From NCBI GenBank assembly GCA_019155185.1, contig CM032813.1, positions 13,187,561 through 13,251,560 on the forward strand: a stretch of DNA of 64,000 nt. The letters are read 5' to 3'. Origin of the DNA: Beaufortia kweichowensis (taxonomy: Eukaryota > Chordata > Actinopteri > Cypriniformes > Gastromyzontidae). Below the pieces are notes generated by a model. The model did no database searches and was not told the origin of the DNA. It was given only the letters and a program-made list of their open reading frames with translations. How positions within the stretch are numbered: position 1 is the first letter of the stretch; each line of letters begins with the position of its first letter. A program made the position numbers and the translations under genes. This document shows, piece after piece, positions 34,925-45,929 of this stretch.

Positions 34925-34994
34925 AGGGGCACCCGGATTTGAACCGGGGACCTCTTGATCTGCAGTCAAATGCTCTACCACTGAGCTATACCCC
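34925..34994 (-). tRNA. tRNA-Cys(GCA), unit 11
   Basis: Acceptor run of four G with four C; remainder exact. Confidence 0.9.
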
Positions 34995-35197
34995 GCCGTC
35001 AGGGTTGTGGAAATGCCAAATTATCAACATTAGCTTCAATTTCTGTACCCTAGAAGAATCAACTGACACTGGCGTGTTCCATGGTATGTAAATAACGCTA
35101 AGAGTACTCTGAGGTTGTGTAACGATGGCTTAACGGTGCTGTTTTTATCAAGACAGCAGGCACTCTACGCCACTTAAAGGGAGCAGAAAATCACCAT

Positions 35198-35271
35198 CGA
35201 GCCAGCCAGGAGTCGAACCTAGAATCTTCTGATCCGTAGTCAGGCAGCGTTATCCATTGCGCCACTGGCCC
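35198..35271 (-). tRNA. tRNA-Arg(ACG), unit 11
   Basis: caggcagcg in place of cagacgcg at the anticodon stem/D arm junction. Confidence 0.85.
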
Positions 35272-35436
35272 AAGATCGATGACCTGTTTTGTCACGGACG
35301 CGCTCTACCTTACCATATTTAGGGATAAAGGAAAGAAGGTAAAGGAACGCACTCACACGTGCCTGTTCACTGCCAATTACTAACGCACCGTATTGCAGTG
35401 AACGTCATGCAATGTTCAGCTGTAAGGAACACAATA

Positions 35437-35519
35437 TGTCAGAAGTGGGATTCGAACCCACGCCTCCAGGGGAGACTGCGACCTGAACGCAGCGCCTGAG
35501 ACCCCTCGGCCATCCTGAC
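35437..35519 (-). tRNA. tRNA-Leu(CAG), unit 11
   Basis: Two substitutions in the D arm (gcctgagacccc). Confidence 0.86.
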
Positions 35520-37281
35520 ACATGTGGCCGTTCGTCTGCAACAGATAACGCGCCTGGAATGCCATTGCTTTGGGCTTTATTTCTGATTTGATTTGGAAGC
35601 ATGTGCCCCAGCCATTCACTTGAACATAGCACACACAACCTTACTCTGATCGATGTTGTTCCACTCTCTCATCCACTCTCTTGGAGTCTGGTTCTTGGGA
35701 GGGGTTGTTTTTAATTCAGTGATTTCCATCTGCTGATGTGAGAAGCACTCATGGATCTGTTGAGTGGAGACTGTTGATATGGTTGTTTGGTGGGAGAGAG
35801 GTGCTGTGTGTGAAGCTATGATTTCTTCATCTGCTGGTGTTACTGGGCTGAGAGAAGACTTGTCATTCTCTGCTAAGTTTCTTATTGCTGCAAAGTTTCT
35901 TTCACACTGTTCAAATATGTCATGTGAATCCTGGATCAAAACTCTGCCGCTGTGATACAGGGTGACATTGGATTTTGGTGTAGTGTCTAGATGCAGCTGC
36001 ATCGTGGCTTTGTGTCCGCACATTTTCAGATCTTTGTAGGCAGAACAAAGTGCTGAATGCCATGCATTGCTGTATGTCTCCTGTTACTTTCCCGTCATTT
36101 ACTTGCATAAAACCTGCTTGCTGTGTTTCTGAGGAACGTTTGATTAGTTAGGTTTGATTTTCTATTTGCAGTCTCACCGGTTCCATTATCAGGCTACGTG
36201 AGGGTCAAAGAGTTTTACTCGATCCCTTTCTTCTGATGGGCCACATCCCTCCGTTGTTGCTTGTGGTGGTTTTTGAATTCCAATTGGATTGGCCGTTTGC
36301 ATACTATTGACCCGTCAGCTGGGCGTTTAGCTTTCGTTTGGCAGAGATGCCTTCACAGTTGCTAATTCACACCTCCAGAGAAGAACGTGAGCTGCCGGTA
36401 AGCCGATCCCTCTGTTTACAGTTTAAGATCACTGTAGGCAGAGCAGAGTGCTGAATGCCATGCATTTGACTAGTCTGTGCCAAACAACAGATCTGCTTTT
36501 ACTTCCCTGTCTTGCACTTGCATGAAGTCTGCTTTCTGTGTTTCTGGGGCCACTGATTAGTTAGTTATGAATATGTTGCTGCAGGCCAATGATTATTTAG
36601 TTTTGAATATGTTTTGCAGGCTCACTGGTTACATCATCAGGGTATGTGATGGTCAGAGATTTCAGGTCGCACAACCCTCCAATGATGTATGTACTTGTTT
36701 TTGTATTGTGATGGGATTGGCCGATGGCATAGTCTTGACCTATCAGTGGGCGTTTACCTTTTATGTGGCATAGGCGACTTCACAGTTGCTAATTCAAACC
36801 TCCAGAGTAAAACTTGAGTTGCTGTTGAGCAGGTAGGCTGGTCGACCAAGACTGGCAAGTCTCTCTTCCTTCGTTTAGTTTAATTGAAATTGTTTGTGTA
36901 TTTTTGGTTTATTATGTCCATGTGTGTATAATATATGAAGAGAGATTTTTTTCCCCAGATGTAAAACATTTAAAGGAACTCGTTTTGACGGACGCTGTCG
37001 GACTGTTACTGTAGCTTCTTTGTTGGCTTGATGCTTTGCTTTTCTTATGCTCTTTAGAATGTTGTGGTTCTTCCAGGAAGTTCACTTCAAGTTTCCACGT
37101 TTGCAGTTCAATTTCAAACAAAATGTCTTAGTCACTGTGTGTATAATCCAGTTTACATTGGCAACAATTCAGATACAATCCAAAGTAAGTGCTGTTACTT
37201 TGACTTCCCTTGTGATTCCTCTGTCAGCGTCGCCTACTTCACTTCAGTGATTTCTGGAGAATCAGCCCCCCATTTTCCCGT

Positions 37282-37354
37282 GCCTCGTTGGCGCAGTTAG
37301 GCAGCGCGTCAGTCTCATAATCTGAAGGTCGTGAGTTCGAGCCTCACACGGGCA
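37282..37354 (+). tRNA. tRNA-Met(CAT), unit 11
   Basis: One G missing in the 3' acceptor strand. Confidence 0.9.
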
Positions 37355-37487
37355 GGGTGGTAGTTTTAAACCACTGGTTTAAGATGTGTGGCCCATTTCA
37401 CTTCCACGCCCTCGGTCTATCTCTACATGGCAGCGTAACGAGCAAGGCGCCCACTTGCCTCTGCTGGGCTCATGCAACAGCAGACCG

Positions 37488-37555
37488 TCCCTGGTGGTCT
37501 AGTGGTTAGGATTCGGGCGCTCACCGCCGGCCCGGTTCGATTCCCGGTCAGGGAA
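37488..37555 (+). tRNA. tRNA-Glu, unit 11, anticodon loop disturbed
   Basis: Reads cgggcgctcaccgccgg: two bases of the CTCTCAC loop are lost, so the anticodon is uncertain (CTC still possible). T stem one C short on its 5' side. Confidence 0.7.
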
Positions 37556-37632
37556 CTCACGTTTTGACGGTAGACGGACGTTTTTGACAAGTTAAACAAA
37601 TCGGCAAGACAAACACGTTGGAAAACAAGTCT

Positions 37633-37720
37633 TCCTTCGAGCCGGATTCGAACCAGCGACCTAAGGATAACCAGTGAAATGCCTACAGTCCTCCGGCTCT
37701 ACCAACTGAGCTATCGAAGG
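37633..37720 (-). tRNA. tRNA-Tyr(GTA), unit 12
   Basis: One extra G before the anticodon stem. The terminator run upstream is four A on the plus strand rather than five. Confidence 0.9.
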
Positions 37721-38112
37721 TGTACCGACGGTTGAGTGGCTTGCCTGGGTGAATCAACATCAATACGCTTTAACGTTTTCAAACCATTAAATGGCAAGGC
37801 CAACAATGGTTTCGGTTTTGTATTTGTAGTCTTCTGCATCTAACTCTGTCAGTCATAGCTGGGGAACGCATCCTGACACCTGAGAATGTTCCTGTCAGAT
37901 AGCGTTCCCCTGTTTTCCATAAGACAGAGGGTTGAAACATGTTTCAAAATAAAAACTGTTTTGGCACTGACAGCATGTTCATGCTTTTATAGAGAAGGTA
38001 TCTGTCATGTAATGTTACTCCGAAAGAAATGTGGTTTTGACAAGCTGCTCAGGAAAAACACTGAGATTTATAATGTCTCACCTACACGAGAGGTTCAGAC
38101 CAAAGCTCGGAA

Positions 38113-38195
38113 CGACGAGGATGGGATTCGAACCCACGCGTGCAGAGCACAATGGATTAGCAGTCCATCGCCTTTAACCACTCGGCCACCTCGTC
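38113..38195 (-). tRNA. tRNA-Ser(GCT), unit 12
   Basis: One extra T in the D arm. Confidence 0.9.
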
Positions 38196-38336
38196 ACAAT
38201 GCAAACAGTCCTGGACACATACACCGGTGCTAGTTTTGCCTAAATAGTAGGAAAGCCTTGTATGGATGAAGGAATGTCAATACGCTTAACATTTTGAAAC
38301 CCAAAAGGAAACACAAACTGAAGTCAGATGCGTGCG

Positions 38337-38408
38337 AGGGGGCACCCGGATTTGAACCGGGGACCTCTTGATCTGCAGTCAAATGCTCTACCACTGAGCT
38401 ATACCCCC
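38337..38408 (-). tRNA. tRNA-Cys(GCA), unit 12, intact
   Basis: Exact consensus. Confidence 0.96.
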
Positions 38409-38610
38409 GTCGTCAGGGTTGTGGAAATGCCAAATTATCAACATTAGCTTCAATTTCTGTACCCTAGAAGAATCAACTGACACTGGCGTGTTCCATGGTA
38501 TGTAAATAACGCTAAGAGTACTCTGAGGTTGTGTAACGATGGCTTAACGGTGCTGTTTTTTATCAAGACAGCAGGCACTCTACGCCACGAAAGGAGCAGA
38601 AAATCACCAT

Positions 38611-38685
38611 CGAGCCAGCCAGGAGTCGAACCTAGAATCTTCTGATCCGTAGTCAGCAGCGTTATCCATTATGCGCCACTGGCCC
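38611..38685 (-). tRNA. tRNA-Arg(ACG), unit 12, damaged
   Basis: cagcagcg in place of cagacgcg, and two extra bases in the D loop (cattatgcg). Confidence 0.8.
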
Positions 38686-38853
38686 AAGATCGATGACCTG
38701 TTTTGTCACGGACGTGCTCTACCTTACCATATTTAGGGGATAAAGGAAAGAAGGTAAAGGAACGCACTCACACACGTGCCTGTTCACTGCCAATTACAAA
38801 CGCACCGTATTGCAGTGAACGTCATGCAATGTTCAGCTGTAAGGGACACAATA

Positions 38854-38936
38854 TGTCAGAAGTGGGATTCGAACCCACGCCTCCAGGGGAGACTGCGACC
38901 TGAACGCAGCGCCTTAGACCGCTCGGCCATCCTGAC
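38854..38936 (-). tRNA. tRNA-Leu(CAG), unit 12, intact
   Basis: Exact consensus. Confidence 0.96.
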
Positions 38937-40696
38937 ACATACGGCCGTTCGTCAGATAACGTGCCTGGAATGCCATTGCTTTGGGCTTTATTTCTGATTT
39001 GATTTGGAAGCATGTGCCCCAGCCATTCACTTGAACATAGCACACACAACCTTACTCTGATCGATGTTGTTCCACTCTCTCATCCACTCTCTTGGAGTCT
39101 GGTTCTTGGGAGGGTTGTTTTAATTCAGTGATTTCCATCTGCTGATGTGAGAAGCACTCATGGATCTGTTGAGTGGAGACTGTTGATATGGTTGTTTGGT
39201 GGGAGAGGTGCTGTGTGTGAAGCTATGATTTCTTCATCTGCTGGTGTTACTGGGCTGAGAGAAGACTTGTCATTCTCTGCTAAGTTTCTTATTGCTGCAA
39301 AGTTTCTTTCACACTGTTCAAATATGTCATGTGAATCCTGGATCAAAACTCTGCCGCTGTGATACAGGGTGACATTGGATTTTGGTGTAGTGTCTAGATG
39401 CAGCTGCATCGTGGCTTTTGTTGTCCGCACATTTTCAGATCTTTGTAGGCAGAACAAAGTGCTGAATGCCATGCATTGCTGTATGTCTCCTGTTACTTTC
39501 CGTCATTTACTTGCATAAAACCTGCTTGCTGTGTTTCTGAGGAACGTTTGATTAGTTAGGTTTGATTTTCTATTTGCAGTCTCACGGTTCCATTATCAGG
39601 CTACGTGAGGGTCAAAGAGTTTTACTCGATCCCTTTCTTCTGATGGGCCACATCCCTCCGTTGTTGCTTGTGGTGGTTTTTGAATTCCAATTGGATTGGC
39701 CGTTTGCATACTATTGACCCGTCAGCTGGGCGTTTAGCTTTCGTTTGGCAGAGATGCCTTCACAGTTGCTAATTCACACCTCCAGAGAAGAACGTGAGCT
39801 GCCGGTAAGCCGATCCCTCTGTTTACAGTTTAAGATCACTGTAGGTAGAGCAGAGTGCTGAATGCCATGCATTTGACTAGTCTGTGCCAAACAACAGATC
39901 TGCTTTTACTTCCCTGTCTTGCACTTGCATGAAGTCTGCTTTCTGTGTTTCTGGGGGGCCACTGATTAGTTAGTTATGAATATGTTTCTGCAGGCCAATG
40001 ATTATTTAGTTTTGAATATGTTTTGCAGGCTCACTGGTTACATCATCAGGGTATGTGATGGTCAGAGATTTCAGGTCGCACAACCCTCCAATGATGTATG
40101 TACTTGTTTTTGTATTGTGATGGGATTGGCGATGGCATAGTCTTGACCTATCAGTGGGCGTTTACCTTTTATGTGGCATAGGCGACTTCACAGTTGCTAA
40201 TTCAAACCTCCAGAGTAAAACTTGAGTTGCTGTTGAGCAGGTAGGCTGGTCGACCAAGACTGGCAAGTCTCTCTTCCTTCGTTTAGTTTAATTGAAATTG
40301 TTTGTGTATTTTTGGTTTATTATGTCCATGTGTGTATAATATATGAAGAGAGTTTTTTTCCCCCAGATGTAAAACATTTAAAGGAACTCACTGTTTCCCG
40401 ACGCTGTCGGACTGTTACTGTAGCTTCTTTGTTGGCTTGATGCTTTGCTTTTCTTATGCTCTTTAGAATGTTGTGGTTCTTCCAGGAAGTTCACTTCAAG
40501 TTTCCACGTTTGCAGTTCAATTTCAAACAAAATGTCTTAGTCACTGTGTGTATAATCCAGTTTACATTGGCAACAATTCAGATACAATCCAAAGTAAGTG
40601 CTGTTACTTTGACTTCCCTTGTGATTCCTCTGTCAGCGTCGCCTACTTCACTTCAGTGATTTCTGGAGAATCAGCCCCCCCCCTCCATTTTCCCGT

Positions 40697-40770
40697 GCCT
40701 CGTTGGCGCAGTTAGGCAGCGCGTCAGTCTCATAATCTGAAGGTCGTGAGTTCGAGCCTCACACGGGGCA
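40697..40770 (+). tRNA. tRNA-Met(CAT), unit 12, intact
   Basis: Exact consensus. Confidence 0.96.
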
Positions 40771-40902
40771 GGGTGGTAGTTTTAAACCACTGGTTTAAGA
40801 TGTGTGGCCCATTTCACTTCCACGCCTCGGTCTATCTCTACATGGCAGCGTAACGAGTAACGAGCGCCCACTTGCCCTCTGCCCTCATGCAACAGCAGAC
40901 CG

Positions 40903-40968
40903 TCCCTGGTGGTCTAGTGGTTAGGATTCGCTCTCACCGCCCGCCCGGTTCGATTCCCGGTCAGGGAA
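40903..40968 (+). tRNA. tRNA-Glu(CTC), unit 12, damaged
   Basis: 66 nt; three bases lost before CTCTCAC and several in the anticodon stem 3' side and variable loop. T arm nearly exact. Confidence 0.72.
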
Positions 40969-41048
40969 CTCACGTTTTGACGCTTGAGACGGACGTTTTT
41001 GACAAGTTAAACAAATCGGCAAGACAAACACGTTGGAAAAACAAGTCT

Positions 41049-41135
41049 TCCTTCGAGCCGGATTCGAACCAGCGACCTAAGGATAACCAGTGAAATGCCT
41101 ACAGTCCTCCGCTCTACCAACTGAGCTATCGAAGG
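41049..41135 (-). tRNA. tRNA-Tyr(GTA), unit 13, intact
   Basis: Exact consensus including intron. Confidence 0.96.
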
Positions 41136-41528
41136 TGTACCGACGGTTGAGTGGCTTGCCTGGGTGAATCAACATCAATACGCTTAACGTTTTCAAACCA
41201 TTAAATGGCAAGGCCAACAATGGTTTCGGTTTTGTATTTGTAGTCTTCTGCATCTAACTCTGTCAGTCATAGCTGGGGGAACGCATCCTGACACCTGAGA
41301 ATGTTCCTGTCAGATAGCGTTCCCCCTGTTTTCCATAAGACAGAGGGTTGAAACATGTTTCAAAATAAAAACTGTTTTGGCACTGACAGCATGTTCATGC
41401 TTTTATAGAGAAGGTATCTGTCATGTAATGTTACTTCCGAAAGAAATGTGGTTTTGACAAGCTGCTCAGGAAAAACACTGAGATTTATAATGTCTCACCT
41501 ACTGAGAGGTTCAGACCAAAGCTCGGAA

Positions 41529-41610
41529 CGACGAGGATGGGATTCGAACCCACGCGTGCAGAGCACAATGGATTAGCAGTCCATCGCCTTAACCACTCGG
41601 CCACCTCGTC
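41529..41610 (-). tRNA. tRNA-Ser(GCT), unit 13, intact
   Basis: Exact consensus. Confidence 0.96.
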
Positions 41611-41751
41611 ACAATGCAAACAGTCCTGGACACATACACGGTGCTAGTTTTGCCTAAATAGTAGGAAAGCCTTGTATGGATGAAGGAATGTCAATACGCT
41701 TTAACATTTTGAAACCCAAAAGGAAACACAAACTGAAGTCAGATGCGTGCG

Positions 41752-41821
41752 AGGGGCACCCGGATTTGAACCGGGGACCTCTTGATCTGCAGTCAAATGC
41801 TCTACCACTGAGCTATACCCC
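41752..41821 (-). tRNA. tRNA-Cys(GCA), unit 13
   Basis: Acceptor run of four G with four C; remainder exact. Confidence 0.9.
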
Positions 41822-42019
41822 GTCGTCAGGGTTGTGGAAATGCCAAATTATCAACATTAGCTTCAATTTCTGTACCCTAGAAGAATCAACTGACACTGGC
41901 GTGTTCCATGGTATGTAAATAACGCTAAGAGTACTCTGAGGTTGTGTAACGATGGCTTAACGGTGCTGTTTTTATCAAGACAGCAGGCACTCTACGAAAA
42001 GGGAGCAGAAAATCACCAT

Positions 42020-42094
42020 CGAGCCAGCCAGGAGTCGAACCTAGAATCTTCTGATCCGTAGTCAGACAGCGTTATCCATTCGCGCCACTGGCCC
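42020..42094 (-). tRNA. tRNA-Arg(ACG), unit 13
   Basis: One extra base at the anticodon stem junction (cagacagcg) and one in the D loop (cattcgcg). Confidence 0.83.
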
Positions 42095-42258
42095 AAGATC
42101 GATGACCTGTTTTGTCACGGACGCGGCTCTACCTTACCATAAGGGGATAAAGGAAAGAAGGTAAAGGAACGCACTCACACGTGCCTGTTCACTGCCAATT
42201 ACAAACGCACCGTATTGCAGTGAACGTCATGCAATGTTCAGCTGTAAGGGACACAATA

Positions 42259-42342
42259 TGTCAGAAGTGGGATTGAACCCACGCCTCCAGGGAGACTGCG
42301 ACCTGAACGCATGGCGCCTTAGACCATTTCGGCCATCCTGAC
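42259..42342 (-). tRNA. tRNA-Leu(CAG), unit 13, damaged
   Basis: One C missing in the T loop, one G in the variable arm, two extra bases in the anticodon stem (gcatggcg) and a changed D arm. Confidence 0.74.
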
Positions 42343-44104
42343 ACATATGGCCGTTAGTCTGCAACAGATAACGTGCCTGGAATGCCATTGCTTTGGGCTT
42401 TATTTCTGATTTGATTTGGAAGCATGTGCCCCAGCCATTCACTTGAACATAGCACACACAACCTTACTCTGATCGATGTTGTTCCACTCTCTCATCCACT
42501 CTCTTGGAGTCTGGTTCTTGGGAGGGGTTGTTTTAATTCAGTGATTTCCATCTGCTGATGTGAGAAGCACTCATGGATCTGTTGAGTGGAGACTGTTGAT
42601 ATGGTTGTTTGGTGGGAGAGAGGTGCTGTGTGTGAAGCTATGATTTCTTCATCTGCTGGTGTTACTGGGCTGAGAGAAGACTTGTCATTCTCTGCTAAGT
42701 TTCTTATTGCTGCAAAGTTTCTCTCACACTGTTCAAATATGTCATGTGAATCCTGGATCAAAACTCTGCCGCTGTGATACAGGGTGACATTGGATTTTGG
42801 TGTAGTGTCTAGATGCAGCTGCATCGTGGCTTTGTGTCCGCACATTTTCAGATCTTTGTAGGCAGAACAAAGTGCTGAATGCCATGCATTGCTGTATGTC
42901 TCCTGTTACTTTCCCGTCATTTACTTGCATAAAACCTGCTTGCTGTGTTTCTGAGGAACGTTTGATTAGTTAGGTTTGATTTTCTATTTGCAGTCTCACC
43001 GGTTCCATTATCAGGCTACGTGAGGGTCAAAGAGTTTTACTCGATCCTTTTCTTCTGATGGGCCACATCCCTCCGTTGTTGCTTGTGGTGGTTTTGAATT
43101 CCAATTGGATTGGCCGTTTGCATACTATTGACCCCGTCAGCTGGGCTTAGCTTCGTTTGGCAGAGATGCCTTCACAGTTGCTAATTCACACCTCCAGAGA
43201 AGAACGAGCTGCCGGTAAGCCGATCCCTCTGTTTACAGTTTAAGATCACTGTAGGCAGAGCAGAGTGCTGAATGCCATGCATTTGACTAGTCTGTGCCAA
43301 ACAACAGATCTGCTTTTACTTCCCTGTCTTGCACTTGCATGAAGTCTGCTTTCTGTGTTTCTGGGGGGCCACTGATTAGTTAGTTATGAATATGTTTCTG
43401 CAGGCCAATGATTATTTAGTTTTGAATATGTTTTTGCAGGCTCACTGGTTACATCATCAGGGTATGTGATGGTCAGAGATTTCAGGTCGCACAACCCTCC
43501 AATGATGTATGTACTTGTTTTTTGTATTGTGATGGGATTGGCCGATGGCATAGTCTTGACCTATCAGTGGGCGTTTACCTTTTATGTGGCATAGGCGACT
43601 TCACAGTTGCTAATTCAAACCTCCAGAGTAAAACTTTGAGTTGCTGTTGAGCAGGTAGGCTGGTCGACCAAGACTGGCAAGTCTCTCTTCCTTCGTTTAG
43701 TTTAATTGAAATTGTTTGTGTATTTTTGGTTTATTATGTCCATGTGTGTATAATATATGAAGAGAGTTTTTTCCCCAGATGTAAAACATTTAAAGGAACT
43801 CACTGTTTCCGGCTTTGTCGGACTGTTACTGTAGCTTCTTTGTTGGCTTGATGCTTTGCTTTTCTTATGCTCTTTAGAATGTTGTGGTTCTTCCAGGAAG
43901 TTCACTTCAAGTTTCCACGTTTGCAGTTCAATTTCAAACAAAATGTCGTAGTCACTGTGTGTATAATCCAGTTTACATTGGCAACAATTCAGATACAATC
44001 CAAAGTAAGTGCTGTTACTTTGACTTCCCTTGTGATTCCTCTGTCAGGCGTCGCCTACTTCACTTCAGTGATTTCTGGAGAATCAGCCCCTCCATTTTCC
44101 CCGT

Positions 44105-44177
44105 GCCTCGCTGGCGCAGTTAGGCAGCGCCAGTCTCATAATCTGAAGGTCGCGGGAGTTCGAGCCTCACACGGGCA
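44105..44177 (+). tRNA. tRNA-Met(CAT), unit 13, damaged
   Basis: One substitution at base 8, GT missing before the anticodon stem, two extra bases before the T stem, one G missing in the acceptor. Confidence 0.74.
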
Positions 44178-44309
44178 GGGTGGTAGTTTTAAACCACTGG
44201 TTTAAGATGTGTGGCCCATTTCACTTCCACGCCCTCGGTCTATCTCTACATGGCAGCGTAACGAGCAAGGCCCCACTGCCCTGCGTGGGCTGCATGCAAC
44301 AGCAGACCG

Positions 44310-44375
44310 CCCCTGGTGGTCTAGTGGTTAGGATTGGCTCTCGCCAGCGGCCGGGTTCGATTCCCGGTCAGGGAA
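44310..44375 (+). tRNA. tRNA-Glu(CTC), unit 13, damaged
   Basis: First base C instead of T; D arm to variable loop shortened (attggctctcgccagcgg). T arm exact. Confidence 0.7.
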
Positions 44376-44453
44376 CTCACGCTTTGACGCGAGACGGACG
44401 CTTTTTGACAAGTTAAACAAATCGGCAAGACAAACACGTTGGAAAACAAGTCT

Positions 44454-44545
44454 TCCTTCGAGCGGATTCGAACCAGCCACCTAAGGATAACCAGTGAAAT
44501 GCCTACAGTCCTCCTCGCCTACCAACTGAGCCATCGTCGAGAAGG
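44454..44545 (-). pseudogene. tRNA-Tyr-like, unit 14, broken
   Basis: Bases lost in the acceptor/T region, insertions in the D arm (ctcctcgcctacc) and acceptor (catcgtcgagaagg). Intron still intact. Decayed or mis-sequenced. Confidence 0.65.
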
Positions 44546-44946
44546 TGTACCGGCGGTTGAGTGGCTTGCCTGGGTGAATCAACATCAATACGCTTAACGT
44601 TTTCAAACCATTAAATGGCAAGGCCAACAATGGTTTCGGGTTTTGTATTTGTAGTCTTCTGCATCTAACTCTGTCAGTCATAGCTGGGGAACGCATCCTG
44701 ACACCTGAGAATGTTCCTGTCATGGATAAGCCGTTCCTGTTTTCCATAAGACAGAGGGTTGAAACATGTTTCAAAAATAAAAACTGTTTTGGCACTCGAC
44801 AGCATGTTCATGCTTTTATAGAGAAGGTATCTGTCATGTAATGTTACTTCCGGAAAGAAAATGTGGTTTTGACAAGCTGCACAGGAAAAACACTGGGATT
44901 TATAATGTCTCACCCTCACTTAGAGGTTCAGACCAAAAGCTTCGAA

Positions 44947-45037
44947 CGACGCAGAGGATGGAATTCGAACCCAGCGCTGCAGAGCACAATGGATTGAAGC
45001 AGTCCATCAGCTCTTCTAACCACTCGCCACCTCGGTC
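44947..45037 (-). pseudogene. tRNA-Ser-like, unit 14, broken
   Basis: About nine extra bases spread over all arms, including gattgaagcag across the anticodon loop. Confidence 0.65.
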
Positions 45038-45178
45038 ACAATGCAAACAGTCCTGGACACATACACGGGTGCTGGTTTTTGCCTTAATAGTAGGAAAGCC
45101 CCTTGTATGGATGAAGGAATGTCAATACGCTTAACATTTTGAAACCCAAAGGGACACAAACTGAAGTCAGAGATCTTG

Positions 45179-45230
45179 AGGGCGCCGATTTGAAACCGGG
45201 ACCGCTTGATCTGCAGTCAAATACTCACCG
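45179..45230 (-). pseudogene. tRNA-Cys fragment, unit 14
   Basis: Only the T arm and anticodon arm remain recognisable; the D arm and 5' acceptor are replaced by unrelated GC-rich sequence. Confidence 0.6.
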
Positions 45231-45441
45231 CAGGCGGCTGCTTGCCCGCCAGTCATGGATTTGGGAAATGCCAAATTATCAAGGCATTAGCTTCAATTTC
45301 TGTACCCTAGAAGAATCAACTGACACTGGCATTGTTCCATGAATAAACCGGTACCGGTTGTGTAAACATTAGTAAACTTAGCGGGTATATTTTTATGAGA
45401 CGGCAGGCACTCTACGCTCTGAAAGGGCAGAAAATCACCAT

Positions 45442-45513
45442 CGAGCCAGCCAGAAGTCGAACCTAGAATCTTCTGATCCGTAGTCAGGCGCGTTATCCAT
45501 TCGCCACTGGCCC
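45442..45513 (-). tRNA. tRNA-Arg(ACG), unit 14
   Basis: One base short in the D loop and two substitutions (cagaagtcg, caggcgcg). The best kept gene of this unit. Confidence 0.75.
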
Positions 45514-45660
45514 AAGATCGATGACCTGTTTTGTCGCGGGGCGTAGGGGATAAAGGAAAGAAGGTAAAGGCAACGCTCCTGCGTGCCTGTTCACTGCCAA
45601 TTACAAACGCACCGTATTGCAGTGAGCGTCATGCAATGTTCAGCTGTAAGGGACACAATA

Positions 45661-45739
45661 TGTCAGAAGTGGGATTGAACCCGCCTCCAGGAGACTGCGA
45701 CCTGAGCATGGCGCCTTAGACGGCTTCGGCCATCCTGAC
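45661..45739 (-). pseudogene. tRNA-Leu-like, unit 14, broken
   Basis: 79 nt; losses in the T loop, variable arm and anticodon loop region (cctgagcatggcg). Confidence 0.62.
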
Positions 45740-45829
45740 TGTCACGGCCGTTAGTCCAGACGATGCCTGGAATGCCATTGCTTTGGGCTTTATTTCTGAT
45801 TTGATTTGGAAGCATGTGCCCCAGCCATT

Positions 45830-45929
45830 NNNNNNNNNNNNNNNNNNNNNNNNNNNNNNNNNNNNNNNNNNNNNNNNNNNNNNNNNNNNNNNNNNNNNNN
45901 NNNNNNNNNNNNNNNNNNNNNNNNNNNNN
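45830..45929. other. Assembly gap (100 N)
   Basis: Exactly 100 N, a customary placeholder for a gap of unknown length. It falls inside the array's Leu-Met spacer, so further units may be missing. Confidence 0.98.

Larger units (their letters stand above)
34144..37555. repeat. tRNA repeat unit 11
   Basis: Late family. The C run before Met has lost its ctcc segment; a private change gctgtaaggaac precedes the Leu gene. Confidence 0.95.
37556..40968. repeat. tRNA repeat unit 12
   Basis: Late family with early-type bases at about 39842-39982 (ggtagagcag, tgtttctgc). Cys, Leu and Met are exact. Confidence 0.95.
40969..44375. repeat. tRNA repeat unit 13
   Basis: Late family with tgtttctgc reverted to the early base. 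Damage rises toward the right end (Leu, Met, Glu). Confidence 0.95.
1..45829. repeat. Tandem array of a 3.41-kb seven-tRNA unit (13 units plus a partial 14th)
   Basis: The same landmark recurs at 2927, 6339, 9751, 13159, 16569, 19983, 23390, 26811, 30221, 33628, 37047, 40456 and 43867, giving periods of 3407 to 3421 bp. Gene order in every unit, left to right, is Tyr(-), Ser(-), Cys(-), Arg(-), Leu(-), Met(+), Glu(+). Copies are near identical between genes. The right end is cut by a gap of 100 N, and the left end is the window edge, so the true copy number is unknown. Clusters of tRNA genes in tandem are known in fish genomes; that this array is expressed is not shown by the sequence. Confidence 0.97.
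44376..45829. repeat. tRNA repeat unit 14, partial and degenerate
   Basis: Cut by the gap inside the Leu-Met spacer. Indels are dense throughout, and 45340-45405 differs beyond indels (ccggtaccgg, gtaaacatt), so this terminal copy is really diverged as well as possibly poorly sequenced. Confidence 0.9.

Noticed and set aside
1..45829. CRISPR array, prophage tRNA cluster or tRNA-derived SINEs
   Set aside because: Units are 3.4 kb, the tRNAs are eukaryotic with intron and long spacers, and no SINE body or A-rich/LINE tail follows the tRNA genes.
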